Assembly (NCBI RefSeq): GCF_003439925.1
Contig: NZ_QQRR01000002.1
Location: 992,001 to 1,056,000, forward strand
DNA from: Haloprofundus halophilus
GTDB lineage: Archaea > Halobacteriota > Halobacteria > Halobacteriales > Haloferacaceae
Reading direction: 5' to 3'
Length of the DNA: 64,000 nt
The translations under genes and the position numbers were made by a program. This document shows, piece by piece, positions 23,009 to 31,515 of the stretch. The first letter of the stretch is position 1. Each line of letters starts with the position of its first letter. The notes below the pieces were generated by a model that was not told the origin of the DNA, did no database searches, and saw nothing but the letters and a program-made list of their open reading frames with translations.

Positions 23009-23121
23009 AGAATCGGAGGCCGTGTCACGCCATAACCCTTGTCTCAGGGGTCGAGACACGTCGCTTCTCGGAGTATTACTCTCAGAAATTAACTATAGCA
23101 GGGTCGGTCGCCTCCGATTCT
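23009..23121. promoter_or_regulatory. Divergent promoter with mirrored 12-bp sites
   Basis: AGAATCGGAGGC (23009-23020) and its exact inverse GCCTCCGATTCT (23110-23121) flank the intergenic region, each close to one start codon. Between them lie a hairpin TGTCTC-N7-GAGACA (23040-23058) and a TATA-like AAATTAACTATA (23087-23098) about 26 bp before ATG 23124, indicating a leaderless or near-leaderless transcript. The arrangement suits one regulator controlling both directions. Confidence 0.55.
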
Positions 23122-23123
23122 CT

Positions 23124-24233
23124 ATGGCAGAGACAGCCGACACGACGACACCGACCCCGACCGACCGGACCGAAGCGCTCGCCGAGGAACTGTTCGCCGG
23201 CACGAACGCGGCCCTCACGCTGTTCAGCGTCTACCTCGGAACGCGACTCGAACTGTACGACGCGCTCGCGGCTGCGGGAGCGCAGACGTCCGCCGAACTC
23301 GCCGCGCGCACCGGAACCGACGAGCGGTACGTCCGCGAGTGGCTCGAACACCAGACCGTCTCGAACGTCCTCGCCGTCGACGACGAGCGCGCCCCGGCGG
23401 ACGAGCGACGCTACTCGCTCCCCGAAGCGCACGAACCCGTTCTCGTCGACGCCGACAGCCTCTACTACCTCGCGCCGCTGGCGCAGGCGGCCGCCGGCCT
23501 CGTCGGTCCCTTAGAGGATGTCGTCGACGCCTACCGCACCGGCGAGGGCGTCGCCTTCGCCGACTACGGGGCTGACCTCCACGAGGGGCAGGCGGCGATG
23601 AACCGCCCGGCGTTCCTCTACCTGCTCGGCGAAGAGTGGCTACCGAGCATCCCCGACGTTCACGAGCGACTCTCCTCGGAGACGCCCGCCCGCGTCGCCG
23701 ACATCGGCTGCGGCCACGGGTGGTCAAGCGTCGGTATCGCGCAGGCGTACCCGAACGTCAGAGTCGACGGCTACGACCTCGACGAGGCGTCTATCGACGC
23801 GGCGAGACGGAACGCCGAGGCGTACGGCGTCGCGGACCGCGTCACGTTCGAGGTGCGCGACGCCAGCGACCCGGAGTTAGAAGGCACGTACGACCTCGTC
23901 ACCGCCTTCGAATGCGTCCACGACATGGCCGACCCGGTCGGCGCGCTGGCGACGATGCGCCGCCTCGCCAACGGCGACGGCGTCGTCGTCGTGATGGACG
24001 AACGCGTCGGCGACGAGTTCAGCGCCGACGCGGGCGAGATGGAGCAGTTCCTCTACGGCTGCAGCGTCTTCCACTGCCTGCCCGTCGGGCGCGTCGGCGA
24101 GCACTCGGCCGCGACGGGGACCGTGATGCGAACCGAGACGCTCCGCGGCTACGCCGAGGAGGCGGGCTTCGGGACGTTCGAGGTGCTGCCGATCGAGAAC
24201 GAGTTCTGGCGGTTCTACCGCCTGGAGGCCTGA
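23124..24233 (+). CDS. SAM-dependent methyltransferase with N-terminal winged helix
   Basis: A 369-residue class I methyltransferase. Residues about 20-100 form an O-methyltransferase-type dimerisation winged helix (GTRLELYDALAAAGAQTSAE, then TDERYVREWLEHQ). The SAM-binding motif I is VADIGCGHGWSSVGIAQAYP near residue 193, followed by the acidic motif in VDGYDLDEASID and motif IV-like FECVHDMADPVGALATMRRL. The architecture resembles methyltransferases acting on small molecules; the substrate is unknown. ATG 23124 is favoured by the TATA box 26 bp upstream. It is first in an operon with MFS (1-bp gap) and thioesterase genes. Confidence 0.85.
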   Translation: MAETADTTTPTPTDRTEALAEELFAGTNAALTLFSVYLGTRLELYDALAAAGAQTSAELAARTGTDERYVREWLEHQTVSNVLAVDDERAPADERRYSLPEAHEPVLVDADSLYYLAPLAQAAAGLVGPLEDVVDAYRTGEGVAFADYGADLHEGQAAMNRPAFLYLLGEEWLPSIPDVHERLSSETPARVADIGCGHGWSSVGIAQAYPNVRVDGYDLDEASIDAARRNAEAYGVADRVTFEVRDASDPELEGTYDLVTAFECVHDMADPVGALATMRRLANGDGVVVVMDERVGDEFSADAGEMEQFLYGCSVFHCLPVGRVGEHSAATGTVMRTETLRGYAEEAGFGTFEVLPIENEFWRFYRLEA

Positions 24234-24234
24234 G

Positions 24235-25518
24235 ATGAGCGCGACGGCTTCCACGGAAAAGGCGTCGGTCCCGTGGCGCTCGCCGGTCGTCCAGGTCGTC
24301 CTCGCGAGCACGCTGCTCGCGCCGCTGGGCGTCCCCTTGGTCAGTCCGGCGCTGCCGGTCATCAGAGACGTCTTCGGCGTGACGGACGCCGCGGCGAGCC
24401 TGCTCATCACCGCGTACTTCCTGACGGGCATCGTCCTCTCGCCGTTCATCGGGATGCTCGCCGACCGAATCGGCCGGCGGCGCGTGCTCGTCGTGAGCCT
24501 CCTGGTCTTCGGTCTCTCCGGCGGCGCGGTGTACGTCGCCGCCGACTTCGCGACGGTGCTCGCGCTCCGCCTCGTCGGCGGGACCGCGGCGGCGGGGGTG
24601 TTCATCACGACCGTCACCATCATCGGCGACGCGTTCGACGGCGTCCAGCGCAACGCCGTCCTCGGCGCGAACACGGCGTTGCTGTCGGCGGGCGCGGCGG
24701 CGTTTCCCATCGTCGGCGGCGCGCTCGTCGCCTACGGCTGGAACGTCCCGTTTCTCGCCTACCTGCTGGCCGTGCCGCTTGCGGTCGTCGCGTGGTTCGC
24801 CCTCGCCGATCTCGAACACGACACTGAACCCGAGGACGAGGGACCAGTCCGGTACCTTCGCGGCGTCGCGGCGTCGCTCGTCGCCTCCGGAACCGTCGTG
24901 TACTACGTCGCGACGTTCGCCGCGGAGTTCCTCTTCTTCGGCGCGGTGCTGACGACGCTGCCGTTTCTCCTGACGGGAACGTTCGCGCTCACGCCGCTTC
25001 TCGTCGGGCTGACGCTGACCGCGGCGGAGGTGGTCGCCGTCGGCGTCTCGGCGGCCAACGGCCGGTTCGCGGCGCACGCCTCCAACGGGACGCTCGTGGC
25101 CGCCGGCTTCGCCTGCGCGGCCGTCGGCCTCGTCATCGCGTGGGGCGCTACTGGCCTCGGCCCCGCGTCGGCGGTTTCGGGCGTGCTCGTCGTCGGCGTC
25201 GGCGTGCTGTTCGTCGGCGCGAGTGCGGGGCTCGTCCTCCCCTCCGTCGACGCCGAGGTGAGTCGGCTCGTCCCGACGCACTTCCGCGCCGGTGCGCTCA
25301 GTCTGCGCAACAGCGCCACGTTCCTCGGGCGCGCCGCCGGACCCGTCGTCTTCGCCGGCGTCGCCGTCGCGGCCGGCTACGCGACGTTGCTTCTGGCTGC
25401 GGGCGTCGCGTCGCTCGTTTGCGCCGTTGCGCTCGCGGTGCTGACCGGCCGCGTCGTCGACGATGCGGCCGACGAGGCGGTCGTCGACGAGGCCGTCACC
25501 GCGTCGGAGGCGCGCTGA
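24235..25518 (+). CDS. MFS transporter (drug/metabolite efflux type)
   Basis: A 427-residue protein with 12 predicted membrane segments. It has the MFS motif A-like loop GMLADRIGRRRVLVVS between TM2 and TM3 and a typical N-terminal LVSPALPVIRDVFGVTDAAA. The overall pattern is that of the DHA1-type exporters. Its ATG lies 1 bp after the methyltransferase stop, and the thioesterase follows 1 bp after its own stop, so the three genes are one transcript and probably handle the same compound. Confidence 0.85.
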   Translation: MSATASTEKASVPWRSPVVQVVLASTLLAPLGVPLVSPALPVIRDVFGVTDAAASLLITAYFLTGIVLSPFIGMLADRIGRRRVLVVSLLVFGLSGGAVYVAADFATVLALRLVGGTAAAGVFITTVTIIGDAFDGVQRNAVLGANTALLSAGAAAFPIVGGALVAYGWNVPFLAYLLAVPLAVVAWFALADLEHDTEPEDEGPVRYLRGVAASLVASGTVVYYVATFAAEFLFFGAVLTTLPFLLTGTFALTPLLVGLTLTAAEVVAVGVSAANGRFAAHASNGTLVAAGFACAAVGLVIAWGATGLGPASAVSGVLVVGVGVLFVGASAGLVLPSVDAEVSRLVPTHFRAGALSLRNSATFLGRAAGPVVFAGVAVAAGYATLLLAAGVASLVCAVALAVLTGRVVDDAADEAVVDEAVTASEAR

Positions 25519-25519
25519 A

Positions 25520-26017
25520 ATGGCCGCCAAACGACGCGAGGACGGTTCTCCGCCGTTCACCGCCGCCGACATCCCCGTCCAGTCGTCGTGGCCGGAGTTG
25601 ACCTGCTACGGCTGCGGCCCGGCGAACCCGCACGGCCACCACCTGCACAGCTATCTGAGCGACGACGGCGAGTCGCTGGTGGCAACGGTCGACCCCGACG
25701 CTCGGTACAACGCGGGTGCGCCGAACGTGATGTACGGCGGCTACGTCGCCTCGCTGCTCGACTGCCACTCGATATGGACCGCGATGACGTTCGCGGCACA
25801 GGCCGAGGGGATACCGCTCGACAGCGACCCGCACGTCGCCTACGTCACCGCCGAGTTGCGCGTCGAGTATCGGCGACCGACGCCGCTGGACCGACCGATT
25901 CGTCTCCGCGCGTGGGTCGACGGCGACGTGGGTCGGCGGATGCGTATCCGGAGCGAACTCGGCCCCGAGGGCGAGGTGACGGCGACGGGGACCGTCGTCG
26001 CGGTGCGGGTCGCCTGA
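25520..26017 (+). CDS. Hotdog-fold thioesterase (PaaI-like)
   Basis: A 165-residue hotdog protein. YNAGAPNVMYGGYVASLLDC contains the G-G-x-x-A/S-x-L-x-D motif of PaaI/YbgC-type thioesterases, followed by VTAELRVEYRRPTPLDRPIR (central strand). A Cys-Gly-Cys pair (CYGCGPANPHGHH) precedes the domain, as in a subgroup of these enzymes. It probably hydrolyses an acyl-CoA. It is the last gene of the regulator-linked operon. Confidence 0.82.
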   Translation: MAAKRREDGSPPFTAADIPVQSSWPELTCYGCGPANPHGHHLHSYLSDDGESLVATVDPDARYNAGAPNVMYGGYVASLLDCHSIWTAMTFAAQAEGIPLDSDPHVAYVTAELRVEYRRPTPLDRPIRLRAWVDGDVGRRMRIRSELGPEGEVTATGTVVAVRVA

Positions 26018-26083
26018 CGCCCGCGGCCGTCGACGCTCGGCACTCTGCGCTCGACGCTCGACCGTCGCCCCCGGGAGCGACAC

Positions 26084-26091
26084 CCTTAACC
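26084..26091 (+). promoter_or_regulatory. TATA-like box for the mini-ORF/elp3 transcript
   Basis: CCCTTAACCCC in this position lies 25-32 bp before ATG 26116. Archaeal transcripts start about 25 bp downstream of the TATA box, so the message would begin at or just before the mini-ORF. Confidence 0.4.
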
Positions 26092-26115
26092 CCGAAAACC
26101 GACGACACGGAGGTA

Positions 26116-26160
26116 ATGAATCGACTCGTCGCCCACGCGGAGGTCCCACCGACGCGATGA
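26116..26160 (+). CDS. 14-codon mini-ORF upstream of elp3
   Basis: It encodes MNRLVAHAEVPPTR. Its TGA overlaps the elp3 ATG (ATGA at 26157-26160), so its translation would hand ribosomes directly to elp3. A GGAGGT lies 5 bp before its ATG, but the TATA-like element suggests the transcript starts close to the ATG, so either leaderless or SD-driven initiation is possible. It may be a regulatory leader peptide. Confidence 0.45.
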   Translation: MNRLVAHAEVPPTR

Positions 26161-27866
26161 GTACCGACAGCCCCGACGCCTCCGAAGAGGAACCCGAAGC
26201 GTTCCGCGAGGCGTGTGCCGAACTCGCCCGACGCATCGTCGACGGCGAGATCGACCGCGACGACCTCGAATCCGAGAAGCTGAGCGTCTGCTCGGAGTTC
26301 TCCTCGCCGAAGGTGCCGAAGAACGCCGAGATTCTCGAACACGCGCCCGACGAGCACCGCGACGACGTGAAGGAGGTCGTCCGCCGGAAACCCGTGCGGA
26401 CGGCGTCGGGCGTCTCGCCGGTCGCCATCATGACGTCTCCCGAGATGTGCCCGCACGGGAAGTGTCTGTACTGCCCCGGCGGGCCGGCGTCGGAGTTCTC
26501 CTCCTCGCAGAGCTACACCGGCCACGAACCCGCCGCCGCCCGCGGGGTGCAGAACGACTACGACCCGTACGGGCAGGTGACGCTCCGGCTCGAACAGCTC
26601 CGGCACATCGGCCACCCCGTCGACAAGGTCGAACTCATCCTGATGGGCGGGACGATGACTGCGCGGAGCCACGACTACCAGGAGTGGTTCGTCAAGCGCG
26701 CGCTGGAGGCGATGAACGACTACGACCTCGACGAAGAGCCGGCGCCCGCCGAGGACCAGTCGTTCAAGCCCGACCCCGACGAGGTCGAGTTCCGCTACCT
26801 GGAGGACGTCATCGCCGAGAACGAAACCGGAGACATCCGGAACATCGGGACGACGTTCGAGACCAAACCCGACTGGTGCGACCCCGAGCAGATAGACAGA
26901 ATGCTCGACCTGGGCGCGACGAAGGTGGAAGTCGGCGTCCAGACGACGTACGAGCGCATCAACCGCGAGATGCACCGCGGCCACGGCAATCAGGCCTCCA
27001 TCGACGCCAACCGCCGCCTCCGCGACGCGGCGTTCAAGGTCGGCTTCCACATGATGCCCGGTCAGCCGGGGATGACCCGCGAGATGTGCATCGAGGACTT
27101 CCGCCAGCTGTTCGAGAACCCGCAGTGGCGACCCGACTACCTCAAAATCTACCCGACGCTCGTGGTCCGCGGGACGCGCATCTACGACTGGTGGCGGCGC
27201 GACGACTTCGACCCGCTGACGAACGAGGAGGCCGCCGACATCGTCGCCGAGGCGATGGGGAAGATTCCGAAGTACACGCGCCTCCAGCGCGTCCAGCGCG
27301 ACATCCCCGCGGACTTCATCGACGCCGGGGTCTGGAAGTCGAACCTGCGTCAGTTGGCCGAACAGCGCGCCGAAGAGCGAGGAATCGAACTCCGCGACAT
27401 CCGCGCCCGCGAGGTGGGGATGAACGAGGCGAACCCCAACCCGGAGGACGTGGAACTCGACGTGATGACGTACGAAGCCGGCGGCGGCGTCGAGAAGTTC
27501 ATCAGTTTCGAGGACACCGAACAGGACTTACTCGTCGGCTTCTGTCGGCTCCGCTTCCCGTCGTACTCGCACGCCGCCCCCGACGGCGGCGCGGAACTCT
27601 CCGCGCGCGACCCGGTGCGTCGCGAACTCGAAGACGCGGCGCTCGTCCGCGAACTCCACGTCTACGGGAGCGAGGCGGGCATCGGTGCGGAGGGCGAATG
27701 GCAGCACAAGGGCTACGGGAAGAAGCTGTTGAGAGAGGCCGAGGATATCGCCACAGACGCCGGATTCGAGAAGATTTCGGTCATCTCCGGCATCGGCGTC
27801 CGGCAGTACTACCGCGAGAAGATGGGCTACCATCAGGACGGACCGTACGTCAGCAAGCGGCTGTAG
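26157..27866 (+). CDS. elp3: Elp3-type tRNA uridine(34) acetyltransferase, radical SAM
   Basis: A 569-residue enzyme that carboxymethylates wobble uridine C5 in tRNA using SAM and acetyl-CoA. The radical-SAM cluster is CPHGKCLYC (C-x4-C-x2-C) near residue 99. VGVQTTYERINREMHRGHG and FHMMPGQPGMTREM are conserved Elp3 core segments. The C-terminal GNAT domain ends with QHKGYGKKLLREAEDIATDA (acetyl-CoA loop) and GVRQYYREKMGYHQDGPYVS. Length equals the family. Start ATG 26157 overlaps the mini-ORF stop. The last 78 bp of the gene are copied in the downstream repeat. Confidence 0.96.
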   Translation: MSTDSPDASEEEPEAFREACAELARRIVDGEIDRDDLESEKLSVCSEFSSPKVPKNAEILEHAPDEHRDDVKEVVRRKPVRTASGVSPVAIMTSPEMCPHGKCLYCPGGPASEFSSSQSYTGHEPAAARGVQNDYDPYGQVTLRLEQLRHIGHPVDKVELILMGGTMTARSHDYQEWFVKRALEAMNDYDLDEEPAPAEDQSFKPDPDEVEFRYLEDVIAENETGDIRNIGTTFETKPDWCDPEQIDRMLDLGATKVEVGVQTTYERINREMHRGHGNQASIDANRRLRDAAFKVGFHMMPGQPGMTREMCIEDFRQLFENPQWRPDYLKIYPTLVVRGTRIYDWWRRDDFDPLTNEEAADIVAEAMGKIPKYTRLQRVQRDIPADFIDAGVWKSNLRQLAEQRAEERGIELRDIRAREVGMNEANPNPEDVELDVMTYEAGGGVEKFISFEDTEQDLLVGFCRLRFPSYSHAAPDGGAELSARDPVRRELEDAALVRELHVYGSEAGIGAEGEWQHKGYGKKLLREAEDIATDAGFEKISVISGIGVRQYYREKMGYHQDGPYVSKRL

Positions 27867-27930
27867 CTGTCCTCGTCACCGCTCCGTGAGCGAGTGAAAC
27901 GAGCGAACGGGTCGAGGAGGAGCGGAGACG
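27789..27930 (+). repeat. 142-bp direct repeat, copy A (elp3 3' end and trailer)
   Basis: It covers the last codons of elp3 (from the Gly-Ile-Gly-Val-Arg segment), its stop and 64 bp of trailer ending in GGAGCGGAGACG. Copy B at 28017-28158 has the same length with only a few substitutions. The start-to-start distance is 228 bp. Confidence 0.9.
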
Positions 27931-27970
27931 CCACCGGCGTCGGAGTGACCGACGAGCGCTTTTGGCCGAG

Positions 27971-28008
27971 CTTTTGCCGAGGGCCGCTTGCGGCCCGTAG
28001 CGCAAAAG
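27971..28008 (+). terminator. Long hairpin after elp3
   Basis: Nested stems CTTTTGC/GCAAAAG (27971-27977 and 28002-28008) and GGGCCGC/GCGGCCC (27981-27987 and 27990-27996) with a two-base loop. It lies between the repeat copies and could stop or process the elp3 transcript. No long T-run follows. Confidence 0.5.
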
Positions 28009-28016
28009 GTCGTCGT

Positions 28017-28158
28017 GGCATCGGCGTCCGGCAGTACTACCGCGAGAAGATGGGCTACCACCAGGACGGTCCGTACGTCAGCAAGCGGCTGTAGCTGTCC
28101 TCGACGCCGCTCCGTGAGCGAGTGAAACGAGCGAACGGGCCGAGGAGGAGCGGAGACG
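28017..28158 (+). repeat. 142-bp direct repeat, copy B
   Basis: A second copy of the elp3 3' end. It begins mid-gene, still encodes the same last residues (YYREKMGYHQDGPYVSKRL) but is not joined to a start, so it is a remnant and not a gene. Differences are mostly silent (CAT to CAC, GGA to GGT), so either a recent origin or gene conversion is possible. The rest of the 27867-28351 gap holds the hairpin and, from 28200 on, an AT-richer promoter region for the DUF4397 gene. Confidence 0.88.
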
Positions 28159-28351
28159 GACGGCCGCACGCGGACGAGACCGTCTCGCGAACGGACCGTG
28201 CCACTTCTCTGAGATACCGTTGTCGATTATTGTACGTCACTGCGGAAGAACTGCCAAATGAACCAATTTGTTCGCCACAATTTCCAAAATTTTTGAAGTA
28301 GTAGAGACTTTTGATGGTAGAACACCAGATACTGCATGGAGGAAACTCGAA

Positions 28352-29176
28352 ATGATAGACACGTCACGTCGAACAGCACTGAAAGTTCTCGGGGGGAGCG
28401 CACTAGCGTTGGGAGCGGGGTCCCAAACCGTCGCCGCACAGCAGCAGCAAACCGTCCGGGCGAGGGCGGTCCACGCGTCGCCAGACGCGCCAGCCGTCGA
28501 CGTCTACATAGACGGCGACGCCGCGGTCGAAGGTCTGGAGTTCCAGGACGTCAGTCCGTACCTGTCGGTCCCGGCCGGGACGTACCAGATCGCCATCGCC
28601 CCCGCGGGTGCCGGCGAAGACCAAGCGGTGATAGACCAGGAGGTCTCACTCGAGAAGGGTAACTACTCGCTGGCTGCCATCGGGCAGGTGAGCGACGGAA
28701 GCATCCAGCCGCTCGTTACGCGGACGCCGGTCATCCACGGTCAGGCGGGACAGGCGTTAGCGGTCGCGCAAGCAGTGCACGCGGCGCCCGACGCGCCACC
28801 GGTCGACGTGACGGCCGTCGTCGAGGACGAACAGCTCAACCGGCAGCTACGGATGCTCCCGCCGGAGCTGGTGATGGGTATTCCGGAGAGCCAACTCCGG
28901 TTCACCGACGAGGACCAGGCCGAACTGACGCTCATCGACGGGCTCAGTTTCGGTAACGCGAGCGACCCGCTGCCGGTGCCGGCGACCGAGTACACCCTGC
29001 AGATTCGCGCCGCGACGCCGAGCAACGACGGCGACGTGGTAGCGAGCGTTCCCGTCGCACTCGACGGTGGCGTCAGCTACACCGCCTTCGCCTCCGGCTA
29101 CCTCGAACCGCCGCAGGAGATCGTCGACGAGCTCGGTAACCGCGACTTCGAGCTGTTCTTCGGGACGACCGAATAG
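28352..29176 (+). CDS. Tat-exported DUF4397 protein
   Basis: A 274-residue secreted protein. The N-terminus TSRRTALKVLGGSALALGAG is a twin-arginine signal with a probable cleavage site near TVAA. Two DUF4397 repeats follow: VRARAVHASPDAPAVDVYID near residue 40 and VAQAVHAAPDAPPVDVTAVV near residue 135, each an Ig-like beta sandwich. Such proteins are found at haloarchaeal cell surfaces; the function is unknown. GGAGGA at 28338 gives a normal spacing to ATG 28352, better than the upstream in-frame starts, which would hide the Tat signal. Confidence 0.85.
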   Translation: MIDTSRRTALKVLGGSALALGAGSQTVAAQQQQTVRARAVHASPDAPAVDVYIDGDAAVEGLEFQDVSPYLSVPAGTYQIAIAPAGAGEDQAVIDQEVSLEKGNYSLAAIGQVSDGSIQPLVTRTPVIHGQAGQALAVAQAVHAAPDAPPVDVTAVVEDEQLNRQLRMLPPELVMGIPESQLRFTDEDQAELTLIDGLSFGNASDPLPVPATEYTLQIRAATPSNDGDVVASVPVALDGGVSYTAFASGYLEPPQEIVDELGNRDFELFFGTTE

Positions 29177-29236
29177 ACGCCGACGAGCGGTCGCGGGAAC
29201 GACACGCCTTTTTTGCCGCCGCGGGAACCGAACGAC

Positions 29237-31360
29237 ATGGACCCAAAGCGGGAGCTTTCGAGCATCGACCTCGCCGCGCTCGTCACCGAGCTGCGCCGAT
29301 ACGAGGGCGCGAAGGTCGACAAGGCCTACCTGTACGGCGACGACCTCCTGCGCCTCAAGATGCGGGATTTCGACCGCGGCCGCGTCGAGCTGCTCGTGGA
29401 AGTCGGCGACGTCAAGCGCGCGCACGTCGCCGCCGCAGAGCACGTGCCGGACGCCCCCGGCCGCCCACCGAACTTCGCGAAGATGCTCCGCAACCGCCTG
29501 TCGGGCGCGGACTTCGCCGGCGTCGAGCAGTTCGAGTTCGACCGGATTCTCGTCTTCCGCTTCGAGCGACCGGACGCCGACACGGAGATCGTCGCGGAAC
29601 TGTTCGGTCAAGGAAACGTCGCCGTCCTGGACGAGAACCGCGAAGTGGTGAGCAGCCTCTCGACGGTGCGGCTCAAATCGCGGACCGTCGCGCCGGGGAG
29701 TCAGTACGAGTTCCCGAACTCGCGGGTGAACCCCCTCGACGTGCGCTACGAGGCGTTCGCGCACAAGATGGACGACTCCGACACCGACGTCGTGCGGACG
29801 CTCGCGACGCAGCTCAACCTCGGCGGCCTCTACGCCGAGGAGGTGTGCAGTCGCGCGGGCGTCGAGAAGACGCTCGACATCGCCGACGCGGGCGACGAGC
29901 AGTACGAGAAACTGTACGACGCGCTCGGCCGACTTCGAGACCAACTCACCCAGGGGGAGTTCGACCCGCGCGTCTACCTCGAAGACGACGCCGTCGTCGA
30001 CGTGACCCCCTTCTCGCTCGAAGAGCACGAATCCGAAGGGTTGGACGCCGAGGCGTACGACTCGTTCAACGAGGCGCTCGACGAGTACTTCTACCGCCTC
30101 GACCGCAGCGACGACGACGGGAGCGGCGGGAGCGGGGCCGCCGGCGACACCGGCAGACCCGACTTCGAAGAGGAGATAGAGAAGAAAAAGCGCATCGTCG
30201 AACAGCAGGAGGGCGCTATCAGCGGCTTCGACGAGCAGGCGCAGGAGGAACGCGAGCGCGCCGAACAGGTGTACGCGCGCTACGACCTCGTGAACGAGAT
30301 TCTGACGACGATACGCGGCGCGCGCGAGCAGGGCGTTCCGTGGGACGAGATCGGCGAGAAGTTCGAGGAGGGGAAGGAACAGGGAATCGACGCGGCCGAG
30401 GCCGTCCGCGGCGTCGACGGCGCGAACGGCACCGTCACCGTCGCACTCGACGACACGACGGTGACGCTCGACGTGTCGATGGGCGTCGAGAAGAACGCCG
30501 ACCGGCTGTACAAGGAGGCAAAGCGCGTCGAGGAGAAGAAGGAGGGCGCGCTCGAAGCCATCGAGAACACCCGCGAACAGCTGGAGGCGCTCGAAAAACG
30601 CCGCGAGGAGTGGGAGGCCGACGACGAGGACGAAGCGGCCGACGACGACGAGGACGACGAACGCGAGGAGATAGATTGGCTCTCACGGGAGTCGGTGCCG
30701 ATTCGCCAGCAGGACCACTGGTTCGAGCGGTTCCGCTGGTTCCGCACCAGCGACGACTTCCTCGTCATCGGCGGGCGCAACGCCGACCAGAACGAGGAGC
30801 TGGTGAAGAAGTATCTCGGCAAAGGGGACCTCTTCTTCCACACGCAGGCCCGCGGCGGCCCGGTGACGATTCTGAAAGCGACCGGCCCGAGCGAGCCCGC
30901 CCGCGACGTGGAGATACCCGAGCGGAGCAGGGAGGAGGCCGCGCAGTTCGCCGTCTCCTACGCCTCCGTCTGGAAGGAGGGGCGCTTCGCCGAGGACGCG
31001 TACATGGTGACGCACGACCAGGTGTCGAAGACGCCCGAGAGCGGCGAGTACGTCGAGAAGGGGTCGTTCGTGATTCGCGGCGACCGGACGTACTACCGCG
31101 ACGTGAAAGCCGAAGTCGCCGTCGGCATCGCCTGCGAACCCGAGACGCGCGTCGTCGGCGGACCGCCGTCGGCCATCGAACCGCAGGCCGAAACGTCGAT
31201 TCGGGTCCGACCGGGTCGCTACGCGCAGAACGACATGGCGCAGATGTGCTACCGCGAACTCCGCAAGCGGTTCGCCGACCAGTCGTTCGTCCGTAAAGTT
31301 GCGAGCGCGGATAAGATTCAGGAGTTCCTCCCGCCGGGCGGCAGCGAGATAGTCGAGTAA
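29237..31360 (+). CDS. rqcH: RqcH/NEMF-family ribosome quality-control protein
   Basis: A 707-residue protein that binds 50S subunits with obstructed peptidyl-tRNA and marks stalled chains. The NFACT-N domain (ELRRYEGAKVDKAYLYGDDL and FAKMLRNRLSGA) is followed by HhH-like helices, two coiled coils (about 310-365 and 430-480, the latter with a very acidic stretch) and the NFACT-R domain (HWFERFRWFRTSDDFLVIGG, ADQNEELVKKYLGKGDLFFH, then QARGGPVTILKATG). Start ATG 29237 follows a TATA-like TTTTTTG at 29209. Pelota lies 3 kb downstream, so two rescue factors are near neighbours. Confidence 0.93.
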   Translation: MDPKRELSSIDLAALVTELRRYEGAKVDKAYLYGDDLLRLKMRDFDRGRVELLVEVGDVKRAHVAAAEHVPDAPGRPPNFAKMLRNRLSGADFAGVEQFEFDRILVFRFERPDADTEIVAELFGQGNVAVLDENREVVSSLSTVRLKSRTVAPGSQYEFPNSRVNPLDVRYEAFAHKMDDSDTDVVRTLATQLNLGGLYAEEVCSRAGVEKTLDIADAGDEQYEKLYDALGRLRDQLTQGEFDPRVYLEDDAVVDVTPFSLEEHESEGLDAEAYDSFNEALDEYFYRLDRSDDDGSGGSGAAGDTGRPDFEEEIEKKKRIVEQQEGAISGFDEQAQEERERAEQVYARYDLVNEILTTIRGAREQGVPWDEIGEKFEEGKEQGIDAAEAVRGVDGANGTVTVALDDTTVTLDVSMGVEKNADRLYKEAKRVEEKKEGALEAIENTREQLEALEKRREEWEADDEDEAADDDEDDEREEIDWLSRESVPIRQQDHWFERFRWFRTSDDFLVIGGRNADQNEELVKKYLGKGDLFFHTQARGGPVTILKATGPSEPARDVEIPERSREEAAQFAVSYASVWKEGRFAEDAYMVTHDQVSKTPESGEYVEKGSFVIRGDRTYYRDVKAEVAVGIACEPETRVVGGPPSAIEPQAETSIRVRPGRYAQNDMAQMCYRELRKRFADQSFVRKVASADKIQEFLPPGGSEIVE

Positions 31361-31515
31361 AGGGGAGGGAAACCGTCCCGAACCCCGGACAATCCGTTTT
31401 CCACGGAGAAAGAGATATATCCTCACGAGGAGTATCAAGAGGCTGAGAACTACACGAGGAGCGTCGCGTTCGTCACGAACGCCCGAGCGACTCGCGGGGG
31501 TTCTCGGAGAACATC

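Noticed and set aside
27894-28094. Small frame ending with the copied elp3 C-terminus
   Set aside because: It arises from the 142-bp repeat; its first half is non-coding trailer and hairpin.
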